From NCBI GenBank assembly GCA_018433765.1, contig JAHDQO010000001.1, positions 1-64,000 on the forward strand: DNA of 64,000 nucleotides, in the 5' to 3' direction. Shown piece by piece: positions 1 through 7,480 of the stretch (the stretch's first letter is position 1; every line of letters starts with the position of its first letter). A model generated the notes under the pieces. It did no database searches. It worked only from the letters and a program-made list of their open reading frames with translations, and was not told the DNA's origin. This DNA is from Tissierellales bacterium. Lineage in GTDB: Bacteria > Bacillota > Clostridia > Tissierellales > Sedimentibacteraceae. A program made the translations under genes and the position numbers.

Positions 1-75
1 AATGAACGGAGAATCAAAGAGAAACTATGCTGGATGAGTCCTGTGGAATACAGGCTTAACTGCTTAGTAGCATAA
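1..75 (+). CDS. IS3-family transposase (OrfB), C-terminal end only
   Basis: Reading frame 1 from the first base gives 24 codons ending in TAA at 73-75. The peptide contains N-E-R-R-I-K-x-K-L followed by S-P-V-E-Y-R, the usual C-terminal signature of the DDE integrase (rve) subunit of IS3-family transposases, just after the catalytic Glu region. The rest of the gene is beyond the left edge, so intactness cannot be judged. It would catalyse cut-and-circularise transposition as the OrfAB fusion. Confidence 0.7.
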   Translation, partial: NERRIKEKLCWMSPVEYRLNCLVA

Positions 76-83
76 AAAGAAAA

Positions 84-109
84 CGCGTAGTAGAAAAATC
101 TACTACGCG
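84..109. repeat. Perfect hairpin near the IS end
   Basis: CGCGTAGTAG (84-93) pairs with CTACTACGCG (100-109) around a 6-base AAAAAT loop. There is no T-run on either side. It sits between the transposase stop and the terminal repeat, where it could block read-through or fold in the transposition intermediate. Confidence 0.5.
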
Positions 110-155
110 ACAAAGTCTAACTTTATGGGGTCACATCATTAATTCTTTGGCTTTT

Positions 156-395
156 TTATAATAAATTATTAACTTTTTTTACCCAATAATCTTTAATGGT
201 TATACCGCATATTGGACATTTCTTTACTCCTAAATTTTTATCCCTTTTAAATATTACTTTTGTAGAGCAATAAGGACACCAAAGTTGATTCTTTTCAAAT
301 TTGATATTAGGTGGTATTTGCTTATCTGGTTCTTTATTAAAATCAATTAAAGAAAATATTGATATTTGTTCTTTCACATTTTTTATTCCTTTCAC
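156..395 (-). CDS. Small zinc-ribbon protein, function unknown
   Basis: A 79-residue protein with two CxxC pairs (C-P-Y-C near residue 40 and C-P-I-C near residue 60), which would bind one zinc ion as a zinc ribbon in the C-terminal half. The N-terminal half is lysine-rich without recognisable motifs. It stands alone on the minus strand next to the IS end, so the insertion may have separated it from an upstream or downstream partner. It resembles short hypothetical zinc-ribbon proteins of clostridia, but I cannot assign a function. DNA, RNA or protein binding are all possible. Confidence 0.6.
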   Translation of the reverse strand: MKGIKNVKEQISIFSLIDFNKEPDKQIPPNIKFEKNQLWCPYCSTKVIFKRDKNLGVKKCPICGITIKDYWVKKVNNLL

Positions 396-550
396 AGTAC
401 TAAAAACATTTCATATATTTATTAATTCACATTTTCTAGTTAAACATTTTATTTTCTAAAAGTCAAGCAATGTATCAAAAAATTTATATACAATTATATA
501 GATATTTATTTGTTTTTTATGATAAAATAAACATGTCAGGTTAAATAAAA

Positions 551-585
551 ACTAGTAATATGGTAGTTTTGTTTATGTAAAATTA
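551..585 (+). repeat. Intergenic hairpin repeat, copy 1 (degenerate)
   Basis: The sequence ACTAGTAATATGGTAG followed by TTTTGTTTATGTAAAAT is a degenerate member of the family seen at 4281, 4490, 5998, 7221 and 7291. Its outer part is closest to the copy at 7221. It sits in the 237-base gap between the zinc-ribbon gene and the PAS gene. Confidence 0.5.
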
Positions 586-632
586 AAAAGATAAAATATA
601 TAAATAAAGTTAAAAGGAAAGGAAGATTTTTT

Positions 633-1010
633 ATGTCAGAATTTAATATATCAAATGAAGAATTAATAAAGCTTATATTAGATAGTATTGAACATCCAAT
701 CTTGTTTGTTGATACCAATCATATTATTAGGTATTTAAATAAACTTGCTGAAAAAGAATATTATCAAGTTAGAAAATTAAAAAGTCTTATAGGTAGAAAA
801 CTTTTCAGCTGTCATCCTCCTTACGCTGTTCCAACCATAGAAAAAGCATTTGATAAATTGGTTGAAGGGGAAGATGATGTATATTTATATCACAGCCATA
901 AAATTGATAATGACTTATACCTACGAGCTGTACGAGATGAAGAAGGAAATCTATTAGGATATTATCAAAGATATGATAAACCTTATGACCCTAAGGTTAG
1001 AGAGAAATGA
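633..1010 (+). CDS. Single PAS-domain protein (DUF438 C-terminal-like)
   Basis: 125 residues, essentially one PAS fold: the N-terminal helix ends in I-L-F-V-D-T, then an R-Y-L-N-K-x-A-E segment, an I-G-R-K-L-F-S-C-H-P-P segment and a final strand containing D-E-E-G-N-L-L-G-Y-Y. The 'G-R-x-x-x-x-C-H-P-P' block is typical of the PAS domain found at the end of DUF438/hemerythrin-type proteins. No output domain follows, so it may sense a ligand or cofactor (the Cys-His pair could contact haem or a metal) and act by protein contact. The start is supported by AAGGAAAGGAAG 8 bases upstream. Monocistronic, followed by a terminator. Confidence 0.65.
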   Translation: MSEFNISNEELIKLILDSIEHPILFVDTNHIIRYLNKLAEKEYYQVRKLKSLIGRKLFSCHPPYAVPTIEKAFDKLVEGEDDVYLYHSHKIDNDLYLRAVRDEEGNLLGYYQRYDKPYDPKVREK

Positions 1011-1075
1011 GGTAAATTTAAAATGCAAAATTCAAAATTTAAAATTCAGAATAATTAATAAATTTAAAAAGCTAA

Positions 1076-1100
1076 AAAGAATCCAATGAGATTCTTTTTT
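1076..1100 (+). terminator. Rho-independent terminator after the PAS gene
   Basis: AAAGAATC (1076-1083) pairs with GATTCTTT (1090-1097) around a 6-base loop, and the T-run continues to 1100. The stem is A+T-rich but perfect. Confidence 0.6.
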
Positions 1101-1192
1101 ATTAAATATTTATAATTTAAAATATTATAAAAATAAGTTATAATGTAAGAACAATTTGAAAATTCAAAATTATAATTAATGGAGTATTAGTG

Positions 1193-1900
1193 ATGAGTGA
1201 TGCGTTATTGAGAGTGGAAAATTTAAGTAAGTATTATCAAATGGGAGAAGTTACAGTTAAAGCATTAAAAGATGTTTCTTTTGAAGTGAAAGAAGGAGAC
1301 TTTGTAGTTATTCTTGGTCCCAGTGGTTCAGGGAAAAGTACACTTCTTAATATCGTTGGAGGAATGGATACTCCAACAAGAGGTAAAGTGATTTTTAAAG
1401 ATAGAGAAATAACTTCATTTAATGATAAACAGTTAACTATGTTCAGAAGAAAAGAAATAGGTTTTATTTTTCAATTCTATAATCTAATGGCTAATCTAAC
1501 TGCTAGAGAGAATGTAGAGTTAGCTGTAGAAGTATGTGATGATTCTTTGGATTTAGATGAAATGCTTGATGCGGTGGGTTTATTAGATAGAGCAGATCAT
1601 TTCCCATCACAGCTTTCAGGTGGAGAACAGCAAAGAGTTGCAATAGCGAGAGCAGCAGCAAAAAAACCAGATATTATGTTATGTGACGAACCTACAGGAG
1701 CTCTTGACTTTGAAACAGGTATATCAATACTTAAAGTACTAAAGAAAGTAAATGTACAATATGGAAAAACTGTAATTATAATAACTCATAACTCACCAAT
1801 TGCTCAAATGGCAGATAAAGTCATTAAGATGAGAAGCGGAAGAATAATAGATTATATAGAAAATCAAAATCCAATTGACCCTGAAAGGATTGAATGGTAA
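1193..1900 (+). CDS. ABC transporter ATP-binding protein (MacB/LolD type)
   Basis: About 235 residues forming one nucleotide-binding domain. The Walker A motif G-P-S-G-S-G-K-S-T is at about residue 41, the Q-loop is in F-I-F-Q-F-Y-N-L, the signature is [10 protein letters not shown], Walker B is [10 protein letters not shown], and the switch His is in I-I-I-T-H-N. The 'A-L-D' after Walker B and the Q-F-Y-N-L block are typical of the family that powers FtsX/MacB-type permeases. GTG at 1190 and ATG at 1193 are alternative starts. GGAG at 1181 favours the ATG. The stop overlaps or abuts the start of the permease gene, so the two are translationally coupled. Likely exports peptides, lipids or a drug with the permease and the HlyD-like adaptor. 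Confidence 0.88.
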   Translation: MSDALLRVENLSKYYQMGEVTVKALKDVSFEVKEGDFVVILGPSGSGKSTLLNIVGGMDTPTRGKVIFKDREITSFNDKQLTMFRRKEIGFIFQFYNLMANLTARENVELAVEVCDDSLDLDEMLDAVGLLDRADHFPSQLSGGEQQRVAIARAAAKKPDIMLCDEPTGALDFETGISILKVLKKVNVQYGKTVIIITHNSPIAQMADKVIKMRSGRIIDYIENQNPIDPERIEW

Positions 1901-4248
1901 TGAAAAAACTAGATAAACGTCTCTTGCGAATGATTAAAAATTCTAAAGGTCAGTATCTTGCAATATTATCTATTGTTATAACAGGTTTATTTACTTTCAC
2001 AGCTATAAATAATGGAGCAATAAATCTAAAATCAACACTTGAATATTTTTATGAAGAGTCGAACTTTGCAGATATAAATGTTACACTTATATCTGCTCCA
2101 AAAGATATAGAAGAAGAATTCCCCGGGAAATATAACATTAAAGAAGCTGAAGGAAGAGTTGTTGTAGATGTACCATTTATAACAGACGAAGAAAATGAAA
2201 GAGTCGCTACAAGAATAATATCAGTTGATTCAAAAGAAAATAGAATTAATAAATTATATATAAAAGAAGGCTCAAGACAAATAAAAGGAAAAGAAGTAAT
2301 AGTTATAGATCAGTTTGCTAGAGCAAGAAATATAAATATAGATGATAAGGTAAAACTTCAGATTAATGGAGTACAATATGATTTTACTGTAAAAGGAATT
2401 GCAGCTAGTTCAGAATTTGTCTACTTGATGGAGAATGAACAAAATTTGTTACCTAAACCAGATAAATTTGGTGTTATATATATTGAAGAGACTTTTGTCC
2501 AAAGAGCTGTAGGAATGAATGGCAGTTACAATGAATTATTGTTTTCTCTTAATCAAAATAAAGATATTAAAAAGACCATAGATAACATAAAAGAAGAGCT
2601 TGATAAATATGGGGTTAAGAGAACTACCAAAAGAGAAGATCAGTTAAGCAATAGTGTTGTACACGAAGAAATTAAAGGATTAGAGAAAACATCTAGGTCA
2701 GTACCAATTATATTTCTTGCAGTAGCGGCATTAATATTATCAGCAATGGTAAATCGTACTGTAAAAAAAGATAGAACATCTATTGGAATTTTAAAGGCTT
2801 TAGGATATACAAACAGAGAAATAATTTTTCATTATACTAAATATTCTTTAAGTATTGGAATTATAGGTGGAACAATAGGGACAATATTAGGTACTATATT
2901 ATCAGGTGCAATGACTCAAATATATGTACAGTATTTTAATATACCTATGTTACAAATTAAACTTTATCCCCAATTTATTTTCACAGCTATATTTCTTTCC
3001 TCTGTGTTTTGTATTGCAGCTGGATTGTGGGGAGCAAAAGGTATTCTAAATATTTCTCCTGCAGAATCTATGAAGCCAGAACCTCCAAAGACTGGAAAGA
3101 GGATAGCATTAGAAAAGGTAAGATTTATATGGAACAAAGTATCTTTTACTTGGAAGATTGTAATAAGAAATATATTTAGAGAAAAAAAGAAATTTATTTT
3201 TATTAGTTTAGCAGCAGCACTTACATACAGCATGATGCTTATGACATTTTGGATGGGAGATATTTTTAATGGTTTGTTTGATATACATTATGGACAATTC
3301 ATGAAGATGGATTACAGTATTAATTTTATGAAACCTACTAATATAAATGCAGTAAATGACTTAAGACATATTATAGATGCAGAAGCTATAGAACCGAAAG
3401 TTGAATTTCCTTTCGAACTTAAAAATGGTGTTAATACAAATGTTGTAAATATTGTAGGATTAGAGAGTAATACAGTTTTTTATGAGTTTAAAGACCTTAA
3501 TGGCAAAGAAGTAGAACTTCCTAACGAAGGAATGATTATATCTTCAAATTTAGCATCATCTCTTGGAGTAGAAAAAGGAGATAATATATTAGTGCATAAC
3601 TTTATACCTAATAGAGAAGATGCTTACATAAAGGTAATAGATATAATAGATCAGAATCTTGGAATAAATGGATACATGAATATTAACTACATGAATAGAG
3701 TATTAACAGAAAAAGGTATGGTCAGCGGAGTATATATTAATTCACAAGACAATATAATAGAAAAATTACAAGATGTTAAGAATATATCTTCTATTCAGTC
3801 ACAAAAAGATATGAAAAACATGTTTTATGAATTTATAGATTTAATGATAATAGCAATAGCTGTAATGATAATTTTTTCAGCTTTGTTAGGATTTGTGATT
3901 ATCTACAGCATGACAGTAATGAGTATTAATGAAAGAACATTGGAATTTTCGTCATTAAGAGTATTAGGATTTACAAAACAAGAAATCTTTAAAATAATAT
4001 TAAAAGAAAATGCAATAATGACAGTTGTTGGTATAATTTATGGAATACCAATGGGTATAGCAGAAATTAAATATATAGGAGATATTTTCAGTTCAGATTT
4101 ATATACTTTAAATGAACCTGTTACATTTAAAGCCATGTTATATGCATTAATATTTACTATTATATGCCTAATATTTGCACAAATTGTTACTTACAAAAAA
4201 ATTAATAATTTAGATTTTATACAAGCACTAAAAAATAGAGTAACATAA
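1900..4248 (+). CDS. FtsX-like ABC permease, two-domain MacB-type
   Basis: About 782 residues. An N-terminal membrane helix (residues about 15-37) is followed by a large extracytoplasmic domain, a first FtsX block of three helices (about 260-395), another membrane helix (about 425-450), a second outer domain and a second FtsX block (about 650-780). This is the duplicated MacB/LolCE-style architecture without a fused ATPase. ATG at 1894 and ATG at 1900 are both possible. The latter overlaps the stop codon of the ATPase gene by one base (TAATG), and AAAGGA at 1884 serves either. Its partner ATPase lies immediately upstream and a HlyD-like adaptor 450 bases downstream, so a mechanotransmission-type exporter is likely. 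The substrate is unknown. Confidence 0.85.
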   Translation: MKKLDKRLLRMIKNSKGQYLAILSIVITGLFTFTAINNGAINLKSTLEYFYEESNFADINVTLISAPKDIEEEFPGKYNIKEAEGRVVVDVPFITDEENERVATRIISVDSKENRINKLYIKEGSRQIKGKEVIVIDQFARARNINIDDKVKLQINGVQYDFTVKGIAASSEFVYLMENEQNLLPKPDKFGVIYIEETFVQRAVGMNGSYNELLFSLNQNKDIKKTIDNIKEELDKYGVKRTTKREDQLSNSVVHEEIKGLEKTSRSVPIIFLAVAALILSAMVNRTVKKDRTSIGILKALGYTNREIIFHYTKYSLSIGIIGGTIGTILGTILSGAMTQIYVQYFNIPMLQIKLYPQFIFTAIFLSSVFCIAAGLWGAKGILNISPAESMKPEPPKTGKRIALEKVRFIWNKVSFTWKIVIRNIFREKKKFIFISLAAALTYSMMLMTFWMGDIFNGLFDIHYGQFMKMDYSINFMKPTNINAVNDLRHIIDAEAIEPKVEFPFELKNGVNTNVVNIVGLESNTVFYEFKDLNGKEVELPNEGMIISSNLASSLGVEKGDNILVHNFIPNREDAYIKVIDIIDQNLGINGYMNINYMNRVLTEKGMVSGVYINSQDNIIEKLQDVKNISSIQSQKDMKNMFYEFIDLMIIAIAVMIIFSALLGFVIIYSMTVMSINERTLEFSSLRVLGFTKQEIFKIILKENAIMTVVGIIYGIPMGIAEIKYIGDIFSSDLYTLNEPVTFKAMLYALIFTIICLIFAQIVTYKKINNLDFIQALKNRVT

Positions 4249-4280
4249 AAAAGATAAAAGTTAAAAGTTTAAAGTGAATA

Positions 4281-4307
4281 GTTATGGAAGTTTTACTATT
4301 GTAAAAC
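4281..4307 (+). repeat. Intergenic hairpin repeat, copy 2
   Basis: GTTATGGAA followed by GTTTTACTATTGTAAAAC, in which GTTTTAC and GTAAAAC pair perfectly. The copy is preceded by an AAGATAAAAGTTAAAAGTT tract (4251-4269) of the same kind as seen before the copies at 4490, 5998 and 7291. Confidence 0.65.
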
Positions 4308-4390
4308 ATTTAATTATAAAAAGATTTACGAAGAAGAGTAAATCAACTAAATAATTATTAATTATACATTATTACTATTAGTTAATTATA

Positions 4391-4427
4391 GTCATCCTGA
4401 GCGTTAGTCGAAGGATCTTGTGTTAAG
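4391..4427 (+). repeat. GTCATCCTGAGCG-type interspersed sequence
   Basis: GTCATCCTGAGCGTTAGTCG followed by AAGGATCTTGTG. From memory, sequences built around TCATCCTGAGCG...CGAAGGATCT recur in intergenic regions of many unrelated bacterial genomes. It is much richer in G+C than its surroundings. Function unknown. Only one copy is visible here. Confidence 0.4.
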
Positions 4428-4489
4428 AAAGAAAACTTATTATGTTGGAAGATTTTTTAAGATAAGAGTTAAGAGTGAAAAGTGAAAAA

Positions 4490-4617
4490 TTATGGAGGTT
4501 TTACTAACGTAAAACAATTTAAAATAATAAAATTATGAAGCAATAAAAACTTAATTAAATTAAAATAAATTTTCGATTAGAAAATTTACACCATAACTTT
4601 TAGTTTTTAACTTAAAA
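4490..4617 (+). repeat. Intergenic hairpin repeat, copy 3, with inverted flank
   Basis: TTATGGAG followed by GTTTTACTAACGTAAAAC (4498-4515) repeats the core hairpin. The upstream tract (about 4458-4488, AAGATAAGAGTTAAGAG-type) returns in inverted orientation at 4591-4617 (CCATAACTTTTAGTTTTTAA). The copy is therefore bounded by imperfect terminal inverted repeats, giving a MITE-like unit of about 160 bases. Confidence 0.6.
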
Positions 4618-4627
4618 GAGGTAAAAA

Positions 4628-4668
4628 GCACAGTTCCGTGTTTTTCTGTGTGTTTCCGTGGTTAATTA
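4628..4668 (+). repeat. CCGTG-rich interspersed sequence
   Basis: The stretch contains CACAGTTCCGTGTTTTTCTG followed by TGTGTTTCCGTGGTTAA. The repeated TCCGTG words and the ending CCGTGGTTAA resemble an intergenic sequence I recall from other phyla. It lies shortly before the ribosome binding site of the HlyD-like gene. It could be an old palindromic repeat or part of a leader. Function unknown. Confidence 0.35.
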
Positions 4669-4695
4669 AATCAACTAATAGAAAGGATTGATACT

Positions 4696-5892
4696 ATGAA
4701 GAAAAGGAAAAGAACAGTAATTATTGTAGTTTTAATAATAATATTTTTATCGGTAGGAGTATATTATTATGAGTCATCCAATTTAGGAAGTGACAATAAG
4801 ACAACTTATACAGTAAAAAAGGGAACAATAATTAGAGGAATTGAAGAAACTGGAGAAGTAGTATCAAAAAAAGTTAATACTTTTTATTCTGATATGTCAA
4901 AAAAAGCATCTAAACTAAATGTATCAATAGGAGATAGTGTAAAAAAAGGTGATATTCTATTAGTATATGATAATAATATAGACCTTCAAATACAAAGAAC
5001 TCAAAAACAGCTAGATGCATTGACAGCAACATATAATGAAGAAACAAAAGGTGTAGATTTTGAACAAGTTTCAAATGTTAAACTATCTTTAAATAATATA
5101 GAGACAAACTTAGATTTGGTAAAATCAAACTTTGAAAAAACAAAAGCATTATATGAACAAAATGCTATAAGTAAAGCAGAATACGATAAAGCAGAAAATG
5201 AATTGAAACAGTACGAAAATCAACTTGAAATGGCGTATAATGAATATGATTTACTTACTAAGGATGTTTCAGAGAATATAAAGAAAAAATATGAAGCTCA
5301 AATAGATGAATTATCATTAACAATCCAAATACTAGAAAAATCAAAAGAAGATATAGAAATAAAAGCTGGTTTTGATGGAATAGTAACAGAATTAAATGTT
5401 AAAGAAGGGAGCATGACTCAAATTGGTTATCCTGTTATAGAAATACAAGATGATAAAGATTTATGTGTATATGTGGATTTGTTAGTAGATGAAGCATTAT
5501 TTATTACAGAAGGTATGGATGCACTAGTAGCAAACGAAGATACAAATTTAAAAATTGAAGGGCTTAAAGTAACTAAAATATATCCAAAAGCATTCTCAAA
5601 GATATCAGAGCTTGGAATTGAACAGAGAAGGATTAGGATAGAAGTTGAAATACCAGAAGACTTTAATCTAAAAATAGGAATGAATATAGATGTAAGAATT
5701 GATACAGATAAGAAAGATAATATATTGATTGTAGATAAAGATGCAGTATATGAAAAGAATGGTGAGAAATATGTGCTTTTACTAGATAACAATGAAGAAA
5801 AAGAAGTTAAAATTACTACAGGTATAGAAAACAGTAATTATGTTGAAATAATAAATGGATTAAAAGAAAATGATATAATTGTAATAAGATAA
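4696..5892 (+). CDS. HlyD/MacA-type periplasmic-adaptor-like exporter subunit
   Basis: 398 residues. One N-terminal membrane anchor (about 6-25) is followed by a barrel-sandwich (biotinyl-lipoyl-like) half containing G-D-S-V-K-K-G-D-I-L (about 80-90), a long helical hairpin (about 105-220, heptad-like), the second half-lipoyl segment (I-E-I-K-A-G-F-D-G-I-V) and a beta-barrel C-terminal part ending in D-I-I-V-I-R. This is the membrane-fusion-protein layout of MacA. In Gram-positive bacteria such proteins extend the permease outside the membrane. It belongs functionally with the ATPase and permease upstream although 450 bases of repeats intervene. GAAAGGA precedes the ATG. Confidence 0.82.
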   Translation: MKKRKRTVIIVVLIIIFLSVGVYYYESSNLGSDNKTTYTVKKGTIIRGIEETGEVVSKKVNTFYSDMSKKASKLNVSIGDSVKKGDILLVYDNNIDLQIQRTQKQLDALTATYNEETKGVDFEQVSNVKLSLNNIETNLDLVKSNFEKTKALYEQNAISKAEYDKAENELKQYENQLEMAYNEYDLLTKDVSENIKKKYEAQIDELSLTIQILEKSKEDIEIKAGFDGIVTELNVKEGSMTQIGYPVIEIQDDKDLCVYVDLLVDEALFITEGMDALVANEDTNLKIEGLKVTKIYPKAFSKISELGIEQRRIRIEVEIPEDFNLKIGMNIDVRIDTDKKDNILIVDKDAVYEKNGEKYVLLLDNNEEKEVKITTGIENSNYVEIINGLKENDIIVIR

Positions 5893-5997
5893 CAGATATT
5901 TAAATATGAAGGTATTCTTGATTTATTACCATATAATGTTATAATAAATAATAACGATAGACAAAAAAGATAAAAGTTAAAAAATAAAAGATAAAAG

Positions 5998-6022
5998 TTA
6001 TGGAAGTTTTACTATGTAAAAC
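5998..6022 (+). repeat. Intergenic hairpin repeat, copy 4
   Basis: GTTATGGAA followed by GTTTTACTATGTAAAAC, with a shortened loop. It is preceded by AGATAAAAG/TTAAAAAATAAAAG tracts (5968-5997) and followed by an ACTATCAACTATACACTATT tract (6071-6090) of a type also present near 4360-4390. Confidence 0.65.
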
Positions 6023-6125
6023 AATTATTAATAAATAGATTTATGAATTATATGAGTAAATCATCATTTAACTATCAACTATACACTATTAACTATTAAT
6101 TGTATTTTTACTATTGAGGTTAGAA

Positions 6126-6419
6126 ATGATTGATATAGAAGATAAAGATATTGAAATAATAAAAAATATATTATTAAAATATTTACCTTATAAAGAAATA
6201 AGAGTATTTGGATCAAGAGTAAAAGGAACAGCTAGAAGATATTCTGATATTGATTTAGCAGTAGTTGGCAGTGAGAGAATTGACCGTAAACTATTATTTA
6301 AAATTCAGGATGAGTTTGAATTTTCAGAGCTTTCAATTAGAGTTGATATTGTCGACTGGTGTTCAATATCAGAAGAATTTAAGAAGATAATAAATGAAAA
6401 GTACGAAACGTTACTATAA
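6126..6419 (+). CDS. Minimal nucleotidyltransferase (MntA-like), orphan
   Basis: 97 residues from ATG 6126, which has TGAGG 6 bases upstream. A TTG at 6114 would overlap that site. The motif F-G-S-R-V-K-G followed by S-D-I-D-L-A-V is the catalytic GSx10DxD signature of the MNT/KNTase fold, and V-D-I-V-D-W supplies the third acidic residue. Family members usually act as the MntA antitoxin, AMPylating a neighbouring HEPN toxin (HepT). No HEPN gene follows here: a terminator starts 15 bases later, and the next gene is a response regulator. It may be a remnant of such a pair or act on a distant partner. Confidence 0.75.
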   Translation: MIDIEDKDIEIIKNILLKYLPYKEIRVFGSRVKGTARRYSDIDLAVVGSERIDRKLLFKIQDEFEFSELSIRVDIVDWCSISEEFKKIINEKYETLL

Positions 6420-6433
6420 AAATTTTTTTGTAT

Positions 6434-6477
6434 AAACCTCTAAATCTAGGTATAATAAGTTAGATATAGAGGTTTTT
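6434..6477 (+). terminator. Rho-independent terminator after the MntA-like gene
   Basis: AAACCTCTAAATCTA (6434-6448) pairs with TAGATATAGAGGTTT (6461-6475) with one mismatch, followed by a T-run to 6477. It isolates the nucleotidyltransferase from the response regulator. Confidence 0.65.
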
Positions 6478-6517
6478 AATTATCAACAAGATTGATAATA
6501 GCTGTGGAGGGATTTTA

Positions 6518-7192
6518 ATGTTTAAAATATTTATTGTGGAAGATGATAAAGTAATATCGGGGATAATAAAACAGAATCTTGAAAAATGGGGATATGAAGG
6601 TTTTATAGCAAAAGATTTTGATAATATATATAAGCAGTTCATAAATATAAAGCCTCATTTAGTTTTAATGGATATAGTACTACCTAAGTATGACGGTTAT
6701 TATTGGTGCAGCAAAATAAGAAATGAATCTAAAGTACCTATAATATTTATATCTTCAAAAGACAGTAATATGGATATAATAATGGCTGTAAATATGGGTG
6801 GAGATGAGTATATTCAAAAACCATTCTCAATAGATGTATTATTAGCAAAAATGAGTGCAATATTAAGGCGTACATATTCTTATACAAATAATGAAGTTAA
6901 TGTATTAAGTAGAGATGATGTATTTTTAAATTTGGATAACTGTACATTAAGTTATAATGACAACAAAATTTCATTGACTAAAAATGAATTTCAAATAACA
7001 CAGATACTGCTGTCAAATGCAGGTAAAGTTGTTTCAAGAGACTATATTATGAGAAAACTTTGGGAACACGAAAGCTTTGTAGATGATAATACACTAACAG
7101 TGAATATCAATAGATTAAGAAAGAAACTAGAAGAGATAAACTTAAAAGATTATATCATAACAAAAAAAGGTTTAGGATACTTGATAAGATAA
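6518..7192 (+). CDS. OmpR-family response regulator (BceR-like)
   Basis: 224 residues. The receiver domain (1-115) has the acidic pair in I-V-E-D-D, the phospho-acceptor in L-V-L-M-D-I-V-L-P and the conserved Lys in I-Q-K-P-F-S. The winged-helix DNA-binding domain (about 130-224) has L-T-K-N-E-F-Q-I and the recognition segment V-N-I-N-R-L-R-K-K-L. The next gene is a BceS-type kinase, and a BceAB-type transporter follows, so it most likely activates bceAB when cell-wall-active peptides are sensed. GTGGAGGG lies 8 bases before the ATG. The gene is separated from its kinase by 288 bases of repeats, unusual for such a pair. Confidence 0.85.
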   Translation: MFKIFIVEDDKVISGIIKQNLEKWGYEGFIAKDFDNIYKQFINIKPHLVLMDIVLPKYDGYYWCSKIRNESKVPIIFISSKDSNMDIIMAVNMGGDEYIQKPFSIDVLLAKMSAILRRTYSYTNNEVNVLSRDDVFLNLDNCTLSYNDNKISLTKNEFQITQILLSNAGKVVSRDYIMRKLWEHESFVDDNTLTVNINRLRKKLEEINLKDYIITKKGLGYLIR

Positions 7193-7196
7193 AAAA

Positions 7197-7380
7197 GAGT
7201 AACGAGTAACTAGAAACTAGTAACATGGTAGCTTTACTTGCGTAAAGCAGAATATTATGGAAGATAAGAGTTAAAAGTTAAAAGATAAAAGTTATGGTAG
7301 TTTTGCATGCAAAACAAAAGAAAAAGAGAATAAAAGAAACTTGATACAAGTTTCAACATTGTTACTCGTTACTAGTTACT
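7197..7380. repeat. Composite palindromic repeat with hairpin copies 5 and 6
   Basis: The outer arms GAGTAACGAGTAACTAG (7197-7213) and GTTACTCGTTACTAGTTACT (7361-7380) are inverted copies. Inside are two core hairpins, GCTTTACTTGCGTAAAGC (7231-7248) and GTTTTGCATGCAAAAC (7300-7315), each preceded by ATGGTA. A third perfect hairpin, GAAACTTG-ATA-CAAGTTTC, is at 7336-7354. Compared with GTTTTAC/GTAAAAC at 4290, both strands have changed together, so pairing is kept. A further inverted tract follows at 7430-7460. Confidence 0.65.
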
Positions 7381-7480
7381 AATTTTTTAATCAAAAGACT
7401 TACGAAGAATGAGTAAATCAACCAAAATTTTTAACTTTTAACTTTTAGTTTTTAACTTAATAAGTTTGGAAAGGTTATAT

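Larger units (their letters stand above)
1..134 (+). mobile_element. Right end of an IS3-family insertion sequence
   Basis: The window opens inside an IS. The transposase tail ends at 75. It is followed by a perfect hairpin (84-93 with 100-109) and then by GTCTAACTTTATGGGGTCA (115-133), which resembles the terminal inverted repeat of IS3-family (IS150-like) elements. The left end lies outside the window, so the exact boundary and target duplication cannot be fixed. The family call rests on the transposase tail and the repeat style. Confidence 0.6.

Noticed and set aside
536-718. Reverse-strand 60-codon ORF before the PAS gene
   Set aside because: Low complexity, overlaps the PAS gene start and one repeat copy, and has no ribosome binding site.
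4249-7460. Possible CRISPR-like array from the repeated intergenic words
   Set aside because: Repeats are irregularly spaced, palindromic and separated by genes. There are no constant-length spacers and no cas genes.
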